A stretch of DNA of 64,000 nt from Thermomonas brevis. Lineage in GTDB: Bacteria; Pseudomonadota; Gammaproteobacteria; Xanthomonadales; Xanthomonadaceae. The notes beneath the pieces were generated by a model that did no database searches, had not been told where the DNA came from, and worked only from the letters and a program-made list of their open reading frames with translations. Shown here piece by piece: positions 53,301 through 60,816 of this stretch. The translations under genes and the position numbers were made by a program. The stretch lies in contig NZ_CP060711.1 of NCBI RefSeq assembly GCF_014395425.1, positions 496,001-560,000 on the forward strand. Reading direction: 5' to 3'. Numbering within the stretch: the stretch's first letter is position 1; every line of letters begins with the position of its first letter.

Positions 53301-55702
53301 ACTTCGATGCCGCGCTGCTCCTGCGCAGCCTGCTCGCCCTGCAGCGCGACGCCGGCCCGCTGGTGCATGCGCCGGACGCGCGCGCACTGGCGCTGGCATT
53401 CTGGGCCGTGCCGGAACACGCGGAGGCATGGGCCACCCGGATCCGCGCCGCCCGCGCCATCGATGCCCTGCATCCCATCGGCGAGGCCATCGCCACCGTG
53501 CAGGCCCAGTTGGCCGATGCGCTGGCGGCCTTCGCGCAAGCCAGCGGCGACGCCTTCCCCGAACCGCAGACTGCCCCGCGCGATGCCGCCGCCTACCTGC
53601 TGGACTGCATGCCGGACGCGGAGATGAAGCCGCAGGCCAGCGCCGGTGCCGACACACTGGCCCATGCCCTGCGCGACGCGCTGGCCCGCGACGACGCCGG
53701 CAAGGCCTTCCGCGCCGCGCAGGAACACCTGCGACAGCAGCCCGGCGCGGAATGGCGGCTGGTGGCGCAGGCGATGGCGACGCTCGCCGGCCGCCCGGAG
53801 CTGGCCGAACACGCGCGCTACGCAAACGAAGCCGCCTCGCTGTACCTGCACGGCGCGCGCCTGCACGCGCAGATTCGGCGCACACCGCTGGCCGCCACCG
53901 TCATCGGCCTGCTGGGCGAACATCCACGCCTCCAAGGCGGCAACCTGACGCTGACGATCGACGATGCCTTCGCCCGCTTCCACCGCCACCTGCGCGAGTT
54001 CATTCCCGCCTATCAACGTTTCCAGACCCAGCGCGCGCAGGCGGTGCAACAGGCGCGCGCGGCGATGCGGCTGGAGGAGTTCAAGCCGCGCCCGCTGACC
54101 AGCTTCGTCCGCAACCGCCTGATCAACGACATCTATCTGGGCGTGATCGGCGACAACCTCGCCAAGCAGATGGGCACCGTGGGCGAAGCCAAGCGCAGCG
54201 ACCTGATGGGCCTGCTGATGCTGATTTCGCCGCCCGGCTACGGCAAGACCACGCTGATGGAATACGTGGCGCACCGCCTCGGGCTGGTCTTCATGAAGAT
54301 CAATGGCCCGGCGCTGGGCCACGAGGTGCGCTCCATCGACCCGGCGCAGGCACCGGATGCGACCTCGCGGCAGGAACTGGAGAAACTCAACCTCGCGCTG
54401 GAAATGGGCAGCAACGTGATGCTGTACGTCGATGACATCCAGCACACCCACCCGGAGTTCCTGCAGAAGTTCATCTCGCTGTGCGATGGCACCCGCCGCA
54501 TCGAAGGCGTGTGGAAAGGCCGCACCAAGACCTACGACATGCGCGGCAGGAAGTTCTGCGTGGTGATGGCCGGCAACCCGTACACGGAATCCGGCGAAGT
54601 CTTCAAGATTCCCGACATGCTGGCCAACCGCGCCGACATCTACAACCTCGGCGACGTGCTGGGCGGGATGGAAGACGCCTTCAAGCTCAGCTACATCGAG
54701 AACAGCCTGACCTCCAACCCGGTGCTGGCCCCGCTGGCGACGCGCGAGATGGCCGACCTCTACCTGCTGGCCGACAAGGCCGCCGGCAAGGAGGTCAGCA
54801 CCAACGCGCTGAAGCACGGCTACAGCGGCGCGGAGATCAACGAAATCGTCGCAGTGCTGCAACGCCTGATGGCGGTGCGCGAAGTGGTCTACCGCGTCAA
54901 CCAGCAGTACATCGCCAGCGCCGCGCAGGCCGACAAGTACCGCACCGAACCGCCGTTCAAGCTGCAGGGCAGCTACCGCAACATGAACAAGCTGGCGGAA
55001 AAAATTTCCCCGGTGATGAACCCGGCGGAGCTGCAACAGCTGATCTCCGACCACTACCTCGGCGAGTCGCAGCTGCTCACCTCCGGCGCGGAGGAAAACC
55101 TGCTCAAGCTGGCCGAACTGCGCGGCGTCATGGGCGAGACCGAGCATGAGCGCTGGAAGCGGATCAAGGCCGATTTCCTGCGCAACAAGGCGATGGGCGG
55201 CGACGATGCGGACGTGGGCGGCCGGATGGTGGCGCAGCTGGCCGACATCGCCACCCATCTGGACGCGCTGCGCGGCGAAGCCGCCAGCGGACGCGATGCC
55301 GACGCCCCTTGGGACGCGCTGCTGGACGCGCTGCGGTCGCTGCGCCCGGCGGAAACCGCGCAGGCGGATGCCGCGCCATCCGGCACGCTGCTGTCCGCCG
55401 CCTTCGACGGGATCAAGGAGCGGCAGGCACCGATGCTGGAAATCCTGCGTGCCAATCTCGCACGCCAGGACATCCTCAACCAGAGCCTGATCGACCTGTT
55501 CGACCGTCTTGGCAATGCGCCTGCCGCGCCAGCGCCCGCGCCGACACCGCCGCGCAAGCAGGGCGACGCACGCACGCCGCGCGCGCGCACCGCGCGCGAA
55601 ATCGCCTTCGACCGCGAACTGGCCAGCCTGCGCTTCCGCGACGACCTCGAAGCCGCCGGGAAACCCGCACCGCCGCAGGGAGGCGCAGAACCCGCCGCAT
55701 GA
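50357..55702 (+). CDS. Giant AAA ATPase of the flotillin/PspA operon
   Basis: 1781 residues. The N-terminal half is a long unfamiliar region (residues 1 to about 500 with beta-rich segments such as PHLNILDTLFVETTGGDLTL), then coiled coils (about 530-860) including EELESQFGEHEQFLGDILAKREELLEAFEAHKQALLDDRQRKAQAL. The AAA module is C-terminal: Walker A SPPGYGKTT at about 1291-1299, Walker B LYVDDIQ with Asp1359-Asp1360, and sensor MAGNPYTESGEVFKIPDMLANRADIYNLGD. This protein is often labelled DNA repair ATPase, but coiled-coil architecture and operon context suggest a membrane-stress remodelling machine. It overlaps the next gene as ATGA. Confidence 0.82.
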   Translation: MTDTSPQDTRIDQAVAEGGAYEVLRKRLLDQGQRLQGIAESLNGQRLQEFGDSKMEIAGRLRIRSEHNAVGRDIVQVGDLLLFGYNVFLGLKSTTVVADVFSLYKLVDTAEGYDVTPVDMAGSFLGDADFQRDFNELYSYYKDARLLQLLVKDSKLLAAFQVGQKSTDVRVFRWNIASSGEVGYIDTRGERDIVLPPPFDFEWTRATKDMEVSGRFPHLNILDTLFVETTGGDLTLKVENNTETGSGVYSEPVEDRTQSLDDARIEYAKVGSLILLKVLPYRETTWRGLVFNTQTRKATRLDAIVQACIQLPEDHGIIFPGGYYLQNGEHKAFDATVAGMQYKRTIRSPNGEDVLYVFYERDTGQSALLVYNMVQRRLQPPILAHGYARLKDGRMVLFHAENDDPTRVHQMQVWNTPFAFDEYAAARPPSTSFMGRIGNAELVRTVSDLFDLARDIGREEVSASRYQLLAQATRRLFDVHPWIDDAHTGGLTALLHGIAETGESVLDEFQKVLDIRRQSEAAMAKAQLEHRGLLGRLQPEAWSQAQDFVDALNAIAAQRGQLLTIRDYRYIDTAAIDAMSAALAQAHERVGVATGEFLASPKALAPFEQRLAALDEQAQKAATASQLALALKDMQAQSHDLDMLSALMASLKVDDATRRTAVVDALSGLYARLNQTKARADQRRKTLGSAEAVAQFGAQFALFGQSVTSALGIADTPEKADEQLARLMVQLEELESQFGEHEQFLGDILAKREELLEAFEAHKQALLDDRQRKAQALLDAANRILEGLGRRTQRFDSADELNAFFAGDALIQKLRELVERLRGLKDAVKADDIEARIKAARDQAVRALRDRSELFEDGGNVIKLGPRHRFSVNTQPLDLTLLPRGDHLALHLTGTDYMERVDDPALDALKPFWQVTLESESPELYRGEYLAGLMLDAAMQHRDGLTLPALQQLALDPDALAKAVRDFAAPRYRDGYEKGIHDFDAALLLRSLLALQRDAGPLVHAPDARALALAFWAVPEHAEAWATRIRAARAIDALHPIGEAIATVQAQLADALAAFAQASGDAFPEPQTAPRDAAAYLLDCMPDAEMKPQASAGADTLAHALRDALARDDAGKAFRAAQEHLRQQPGAEWRLVAQAMATLAGRPELAEHARYANEAASLYLHGARLHAQIRRTPLAATVIGLLGEHPRLQGGNLTLTIDDAFARFHRHLREFIPAYQRFQTQRAQAVQQARAAMRLEEFKPRPLTSFVRNRLINDIYLGVIGDNLAKQMGTVGEAKRSDLMGLLMLISPPGYGKTTLMEYVAHRLGLVFMKINGPALGHEVRSIDPAQAPDATSRQELEKLNLALEMGSNVMLYVDDIQHTHPEFLQKFISLCDGTRRIEGVWKGRTKTYDMRGRKFCVVMAGNPYTESGEVFKIPDMLANRADIYNLGDVLGGMEDAFKLSYIENSLTSNPVLAPLATREMADLYLLADKAAGKEVSTNALKHGYSGAEINEIVAVLQRLMAVREVVYRVNQQYIASAAQADKYRTEPPFKLQGSYRNMNKLAEKISPVMNPAELQQLISDHYLGESQLLTSGAEENLLKLAELRGVMGETEHERWKRIKADFLRNKAMGGDDADVGGRMVAQLADIATHLDALRGEAASGRDADAPWDALLDALRSLRPAETAQADAAPSGTLLSAAFDGIKERQAPMLEILRANLARQDILNQSLIDLFDRLGNAPAAPAPAPTPPRKQGDARTPRARTAREIAFDRELASLRFRDDLEAAGKPAPPQGGAEPAA

Positions 55703-56405
55703 CCGGGATCGACGCCAGCGCCATTGCCCATGCCGGCGACGCCGCGCTGCAGCCGGCGCTGCACCGCCGCGCCATCGAAGCGCTGGCCGGCTCCCCCTGC
55801 CCGCCCTGCTGGACAGCGTGCAGGCGCTGCAGAAGGCGATGCTGGCCGCCGACCCGAAACGCCTGCGCCGCAGCGTGGGCTGGTTCGGCCGCCTGCTGGG
55901 CCGCGATATCGGCCTGCAGGCCGAAGCCCGCCAACTGCTGGACGCGCTCGGCGTGCATGCGCTCGCCACCCGCCGGCGGCTGGACGAAGTGAAGGCCCAT
56001 CGCGACGCATTGCAACCGCTGCACCGCGACCTGCTGCACGCCGTCACCGCGCTGGCGGCGGAAGCCGAAGCGCTGGTGCCCTTGCAGGGCGAAGGCGACG
56101 CCGGCACCGCCGCCAGCCAACGCCTGCAACACCTGCTGACCACCGCCGGGGCCTACCGCATCACCGCCAGCCACCTCGAACTGGCCCTCGGCAATCTCGG
56201 CCGGCTGGTCGAACGCATCGAAGCCCTGCTGCCGCGGGTACGGCTTCTGCTCGAACAAAACCGCATGCTGCGCGAAGACCGGGCGCGGCAGGATGCGCTG
56301 GCCTCGACCAGCGCCGCGCTGGATGCACTGCGCGGCCTTCTCCACGACAATCCCCCGACCACGCCGCCGGCAAGCGCGCCGGCCCCCGACAGGAGCACGC
56401 CATGA
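55699..56405 (+). pseudogene. Frameshifted small coiled-coil gene
   Basis: The gene starts at ATG 55699 (MTGIDASAIAHAGDAALQPA), but after codon 31 (EALAGS) the frame is lost at a run of five Cs (55793-55797). The expected continuation LPALLDSVQALQKAMLAADPKRLRR lies one base away in the other frame and runs to TGA at 56403-56405, overlapping the next start. Restoring one C gives a 235-residue helical protein (VGWFGRLLGRDIGLQAEARQLL, LGNLGRLVERIEALLPRVRLLLEQNRMLREDR). This position in the operon suggests a partner of the ATPase or TelA. It is either a real mutation or a sequencing error in a C-run. Confidence 0.8.
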
Positions 56406-57490
56406 CCGATTCCACCGAGCAGACGCCGCAGTTGTTGCCGGCCGCCCTGAACGAACAGTCGCTGAAGGAACTCGGGCTGGAGAGCACCGACATCGGCCCG
56501 GTGCTGGAAGCGGCCAAGGCGCTGCAGGACATCAGTCCCGGCAACCTGCAGGGCTATGCCAGGAGCGCCACCGGCAAGACCGCCGCGTTCAGCACGCAGC
56601 TGCTGGACAAGGTGCGCAACACCGACCTGGACGCCAGCGGCGACAAGCTGGGCGAAGTGGTGCGCATCGCCCGCAGCCTGAACCTGGATGCCTTCGGCGC
56701 GCGTTCCAAGCTGCCGGTGATCGGCCCGCTGATCGACAAGCTGAAGGCCACCAAGGGCGAACTGGTGCAGCGCTACAGCTCCACCAACAAGCAGATCGAC
56801 CAATTGATGGGCGACGTGGGCAAGGCGCAGGCCACCCAGCAGCAGCGCGTGCGCGAATACGACCAGATGCACGCGCTGGTGCTGGACGAACGCCGCGACA
56901 TCGGCATCCACGTGGCCGCGGGCCGTGTGCGCATGACCGAACTGGAACAGGAACTGGCCGCGCTGGCCGGGCAGGAAGACCCGGCTTCGCGCACCCGCCG
57001 CGCCGAACTGGACACCGCCCTGCGCCTGATCGACAAGCGCGTTTCCGACCTGCAGGTGCTGCAGCACGCCGCCGACCAGACCCTGCCGATGATCCGGCTG
57101 ATCCAGGCCAACGCGATCCAGCTGATCGAGAAGTTCGCCGCGGTGCGCGACATCACCCTGCCGATGTGGCGCAACCAGTTCGCCATCCAGCTGTCGCTGG
57201 AAGACCAGCGCAACGCGGTGGAACTGAGCAACGCCATCGACGACGCCAGCAACGAACTGATGCGCAGAAACGCCGAACTGGTGCACGGCACAGCGGTGGG
57301 CGCGGCCAAGGCCAACCAGCGCTCGATCCTCGACCTCGACACCCTGCGCACGGTCAACGACACCCTGATCCGCACGGTCGAGGAAGTGCGCGAGATTCAT
57401 CGCGAAGGCAAGGAAAAGCGCAAGCAGATCGGCAGCGAGATCGCGGCGATGCGCGCCGACCTCGAAAAACGGCTGGCCACGCCGACCTGA
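56402..57490 (+). CDS. TelA/KlaA toxic anion resistance family protein
   Basis: 362 residues, helical and coiled-coil throughout. The family pattern is clear: LPVIGPLIDKLKATKGELVQRYSSTNKQIDQLM, LIDKRVSDLQVLQHAADQTLPMIRLIQANAIQLIEKF, RDITLPMWRNQFAIQLSLEDQRNAV, and the C-terminal LIRTVEEVREIHREGKEKRKQIGSEI. TelA proteins are linked to tellurite and other membrane stress and often associate with AAA ATPases and PspA. ATGA overlap with the frameshifted gene. A convergent hairpin follows. Confidence 0.9.
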   Translation: MTDSTEQTPQLLPAALNEQSLKELGLESTDIGPVLEAAKALQDISPGNLQGYARSATGKTAAFSTQLLDKVRNTDLDASGDKLGEVVRIARSLNLDAFGARSKLPVIGPLIDKLKATKGELVQRYSSTNKQIDQLMGDVGKAQATQQQRVREYDQMHALVLDERRDIGIHVAAGRVRMTELEQELAALAGQEDPASRTRRAELDTALRLIDKRVSDLQVLQHAADQTLPMIRLIQANAIQLIEKFAAVRDITLPMWRNQFAIQLSLEDQRNAVELSNAIDDASNELMRRNAELVHGTAVGAAKANQRSILDLDTLRTVNDTLIRTVEEVREIHREGKEKRKQIGSEIAAMRADLEKRLATPT

Positions 57491-57497
57491 GAAACCC

Positions 57498-57529
57498 GCG
57501 TGCAAGTGGAACTTGCCCCACTTGCACGC
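57498..57529. terminator. Hairpin between telA-like and serine hydrolase genes
   Basis: Perfect 12-bp stem GCGTGCAAGTGG/CCACTTGCACGC with an 8-nt loop. It lies between two convergent genes and probably terminates both; there is no T-run. Confidence 0.6.
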
Positions 57530-57531
57530 AG

Positions 57532-58533
57532 CTATGGCGGGGAACCCCCGCGCTGGAACAGCGCCCCGATCTCCAGCGCGGTCCTGTACGGCTCCGGGTC
57601 GTTGCGGTTGCTCAGCAGCACCACGGTCAGATGCCGCTTCGGCCAGCGCACGATGACGTTGCGGAAGCCGATGGTCTCGCCGGAATGCCACAGCGTTTCG
57701 CCGGTGATGCGCCAACCGAAGCCGTAGTGCGCCTCGTAGCCTTCGCCGGTCACCTCGACCTGCGGGCCGAAGGCCAGCGCGCGCGAGGCGTCCGACAGCA
57801 GGCGGTCGTCGTACAGGGCGGCGTCCCAGCGCGCGAGGTCGTCGATGGTGGAATAGATGCCGCCGTCGCCCAGCACCGCGCTGGTGGAACTCTGGTCGGT
57901 GCGCTGCCAGCGCCCGTCGATCTCGCTGTAGCCCCAGGCGCGGTGCGGCACGGCGGGGCCGCCTTCGACGTAGGCCAGGGTGTCGTGCATGTTCAGCGGG
58001 CGGAAGATGCGTTCGCGCAGGAACTCCGGATAAGCCATGCCGGAGGCGCGCTCGACGATCAGCGACAGCAGCGCGTAGGCGCCGTTGCTGTAGCGGTAGG
58101 CGCTGCCCGGCGCGAAGTACAGGCGATGCTCCTGCTCCAGAAGGGCCAGCACGCCGGCGTCGCGGATCTGCCCGTCGTACGGCTCGGCCATCAGGTCTTC
58201 GTAGTCGATCAGGCCCGAGGTATGGGTGAGCAGGTGACGCAGGGTGATGGCCTCGTCCTCGCGCGGCAGCGACGGCAGCCACTTGCGCACCGGGTCGTCG
58301 ATCGCGAGCTTGCCGCCCTGCGCCAGCAGCAGCACGGCGGCGGCGGTGAACTGCTTGCTGACCGAGGCCAGCCGGTAGGCGGTGGCCGGGCCGGTCTCGA
58401 CGCTGCGCTCCAGGTCGGAGCGGCCGTAGCCGCGCCGCATCACCGCCTCGCCGTCGCGCAGCACCAGCAGCGAGGCGCCGGGCACGTCGCCGTCGTAGCG
58501 CTGCATCAGGCGGTCGAGTTCGGCTTGCGGCAT
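57532..58533 (-). CDS. Serine hydrolase, class C beta-lactamase fold
   Basis: 333 residues from ATG 58533, 28 bases before the end of the VanX-like gene. The active-site motif is SVSK (Ser57, Lys60), the YSN motif occurs in YRYSNGAYALLSLIVE, and the third motif is HSG in LWHSGETIGF. There is no signal peptide at this start, so it would be cytoplasmic. Relatives include D-aminopeptidases, esterases and PBP4-like proteins. The overlap with genes for D-Ala-D-Ala cleavage and diaminopimelate synthesis suggests a peptidoglycan fragment substrate, by inference. Confidence 0.82.
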   Translation of the reverse strand: MPQAELDRLMQRYDGDVPGASLLVLRDGEAVMRRGYGRSDLERSVETGPATAYRLASVSKQFTAAAVLLLAQGGKLAIDDPVRKWLPSLPREDEAITLRHLLTHTSGLIDYEDLMAEPYDGQIRDAGVLALLEQEHRLYFAPGSAYRYSNGAYALLSLIVERASGMAYPEFLRERIFRPLNMHDTLAYVEGGPAVPHRAWGYSEIDGRWQRTDQSSTSAVLGDGGIYSTIDDLARWDAALYDDRLLSDASRALAFGPQVEVTGEGYEAHYGFGWRITGETLWHSGETIGFRNVIVRWPKRHLTVVLLSNRNDPEPYRTALEIGALFQRGGSPP

Positions 58534-59255
58534 CGGTTCCTCGGGGCGGTCACCGGCACGTCGTAGAGCAGGCCGGGGGTCGGTTCCGGCTGGAAGGTGT
58601 AGTGCCACCATTCCATCGGGTAATTGGCGAAGCCCTGCGCGGCCATCGCGTCGCGCAGGAGATGGCGGTTGCCGCGCTGCGCCTCGGTGGCGTCCGGCGA
58701 CTCGGTGTTCGCCTTCGTGCCGAAGAAATCGAACGCCGTGCCCATGTCCAACGGCGCGCAGTCGGCGTCGCGGTCGTCGCATTGCAGCAGGGTGAGATCG
58801 AGCGTGGCGCCGCGGCTGTGGCCGGAGACCGGCGCGATGTAGCCGCCCAGCAGCTGCGGCTTGTCGAAGTCAGGGTAGTGCCCGGCTTTGGTCTTCAAGT
58901 CGGCGGCATCCTGCGCCCAGCGCATGAAATGGGCCACCGCGCGCGCCGGGCGGTAGCAGTCGAACACGCGCAGGCGCTGGTGGCGCCGACGCAGGTTGGC
59001 TTCGACGCGGGCCAGCGCTTCGGCGGCCTCGCGCTTGAGCCAGCAGCGCGGCGCCTCGTAGCCGTCGACGCGCGCGCCGACGAAGTTGTCGCTGCCGGCG
59101 TATTGGATTTCCTGCGACAGGTCCGGCACCAGCGTGCGCATGTCCACCATGCCCGCCTCGGCCATGCTGCGTGCGGGCGACAGCACCGGCGCATCGCCCG
59201 CGCGTGCGATGCCCAGGCAGGCCAGCAGCGCGGCGATCACCAGCGTTCTAGTCAC
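58506..59255 (-). CDS. D-Ala-D-Ala dipeptidase, VanX-like
   Basis: 249 residues with a signal peptide (MTRTLVIAALLACLGIARA). Zinc ligands are His146 and Asp153 in SGHSRGATLDLTL and His218 in MEWWHYTF, with Glu215 as base; Arg103 in CYRPARAVAHF completes the VanX site. Exported VanX homologues of non-resistant bacteria (DdpX type) release D-alanine from dipeptides during murein turnover, so this is not evidence of vancomycin resistance. It overlaps both neighbouring serine hydrolase genes. Confidence 0.9.
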   Translation of the reverse strand: MTRTLVIAALLACLGIARAGDAPVLSPARSMAEAGMVDMRTLVPDLSQEIQYAGSDNFVGARVDGYEAPRCWLKREAAEALARVEANLRRRHQRLRVFDCYRPARAVAHFMRWAQDAADLKTKAGHYPDFDKPQLLGGYIAPVSGHSRGATLDLTLLQCDDRDADCAPLDMGTAFDFFGTKANTESPDATEAQRGNRHLLRDAMAAQGFANYPMEWWHYTFQPEPTPGLLYDVPVTAPRNRCRKPNSTA

Positions 59256-60816
59256 AGTCGCGCTCCCGCGAAAAAGCCAGGTCTTCGTAGTCGGAACTGA
59301 AGTCGCCGTCGGGATCGAACTTCGCCATCCGCAGCGCGCGCGCGGCGCCCTGCCCGGCGAACGTCAGCCACGCGTTTTCGTCCACCGCCTCGTCGTCCCA
59401 GACCAGCAGGTAGCGGCCTTCGAGGCGGCCGATCCGGCCGTGCATCTTCGGCGACTTGGCGGAGCGCCATTCCACCGCATCGCCGACCGCGCAGAGCCGC
59501 ACCTCACCGAACCACGGATCGCGCCAGACGCCCAGCCAGTCGCGCAGTTCCGCCGGCCGCACCGGCGTGCGCTTGGCGATGTCGGGCAACGCCGGCGCCG
59601 GCGTCGCGGACGATGCAGGCGTTGCCGGCCGCTCCAGGTCATCGGCGTAGCTGGCCACGCCCTTCGACGTATCCGGCGAGGTGAACAGCTTGAGCAGCGC
59701 CTCGCCCAGCACCGTGCGCGCGCTGCCGCCGTCGCCGTTGATCATGAAGACGAAGCCGGAGCGACGGTCCGGCAACAGCATCATCATCGAATACATGCCG
59801 CCCAGCGTGCCGGTGTGCGACACCGTCCACTGGCCGTCCACGTCGGCGAGGCGGAAGCCGTAGGCATAGGCGTAGTAGTGCGTGCCGTCCCACTGCCGCT
59901 TGAGCCGGGAAATCGGCATCGGCGTGCGCGCCTTCCACAGCTCGGCGCGCTGCGCATCGCCCAGCCACGCCTTCTGCGCGTCGCTCGGCGCCAGCCAGTT
60001 GCGCGCCCAGGCGAGCATGTCGTCCAGCGTGCAGCGGATGCCGCCGGCCGGCGCGGACGCGATGGCCGGCACGATGGCGGCGTCGCCGCGCGTGGTCACG
60101 ATGCGGTCGCCGTCGCGCCCGTGCGGCTGCGCCACGCTGCCGGCGTCCTTCAGCGCGAACTCGCCGACGCGGCAGCCGGACAGGCCCAGCGGCTCGAACA
60201 CCTCGCGCCGCACCAGTTCCTCGTACGAAGCGCCGCCCGCCGCGGCGGCCACCTGCCCGGCCACCACGTACAGCAGGTTGTCGTAGGCGTAGCCGGCGCG
60301 GAAACCGTAGGCGGGCTTGATGTGGCGCAGCCCGCGCACGATGTCGTCGCGGGTGAACAGGTTGGGCTCCGGCCACAGCATCAGGTCGCCGCCGCCTTCG
60401 GGCAGGCCGCTGTTGTGCACCAGCAGGTCGCTGACCGTCATGTGCGCGGTGACCCACGGATCGTGCATCGCGAACGCATGCAGGTGCTTCACCACCGGAT
60501 CGTCCCACTGCAACTTGCCCTGCTGCACCAGCCGCGCCAGCAGCGAGGCGGTCATCGCCTTGCTGTTGGAGGCGATCTTGAACAGGGTCCTGTCGGTCAC
60601 CGGATCGCCGCTGCCGTGCACGGTTTCGCCGTAGCCGCGCGCGAACGTCACTTTGCCGTCCTCGATCACGCCGACCGCGATGCCCGGCAGGCGGTAGCGC
60701 GCGATGGCCTCGCGCACGGTCGCATCCACGGCCTGCGGCGTCGGCCCCGCCGGCTGCGCGGCGCGAACCGTATTCGCCGTCAACAACGCCAGCACCAATG
60801 CGATCGCGTGCTTCAT
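59248..60816 (-). CDS. Exported serine hydrolase, beta-lactamase family
   Basis: 522 residues with a signal peptide (MKHAIALVLALLTANTVRA). The active site motif SNSK is in LFKIASNSKAMTASLLARL, Tyr in FRAGYAYDNLLYVVAGQV, and HTG in WTVSHTGTLGGM. A C-terminal 130-residue domain (DWLGVWRDPWFGEVRLCAVG, then RLEGRYLLVWDD) is the lipocalin-like DUF3471 seen in esterase/D-aminopeptidase members. ATG 60816 has GGAGGAGCGC directly upstream and overlaps the lysA stop as ATGA. An ATG at 60828 is less likely. Confidence 0.87.
   Translation of the reverse strand: MKHAIALVLALLTANTVRAAQPAGPTPQAVDATVREAIARYRLPGIAVGVIEDGKVTFARGYGETVHGSGDPVTDRTLFKIASNSKAMTASLLARLVQQGKLQWDDPVVKHLHAFAMHDPWVTAHMTVSDLLVHNSGLPEGGGDLMLWPEPNLFTRDDIVRGLRHIKPAYGFRAGYAYDNLLYVVAGQVAAAAGGASYEELVRREVFEPLGLSGCRVGEFALKDAGSVAQPHGRDGDRIVTTRGDAAIVPAIASAPAGGIRCTLDDMLAWARNWLAPSDAQKAWLGDAQRAELWKARTPMPISRLKRQWDGTHYYAYAYGFRLADVDGQWTVSHTGTLGGMYSMMMLLPDRRSGFVFMINGDGGSARTVLGEALLKLFTSPDTSKGVASYADDLERPATPASSATPAPALPDIAKRTPVRPAELRDWLGVWRDPWFGEVRLCAVGDAVEWRSAKSPKMHGRIGRLEGRYLLVWDDEAVDENAWLTFAGQGAARALRMAKFDPDGDFSSDYEDLAFSRERDCD

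Noticed and set aside
51695..56143. 1482-codon minus-strand open frame opposite the giant ATPase
   Set aside because: No domain is recognisable and the composition is that of an antisense shadow; the plus strand has Walker motifs and operon overlaps.
58506..59255. Vancomycin resistance gene
   Set aside because: VanX family enzymes with signal peptides are common in Gram-negative bacteria; no vanA, vanH or regulatory genes are present.
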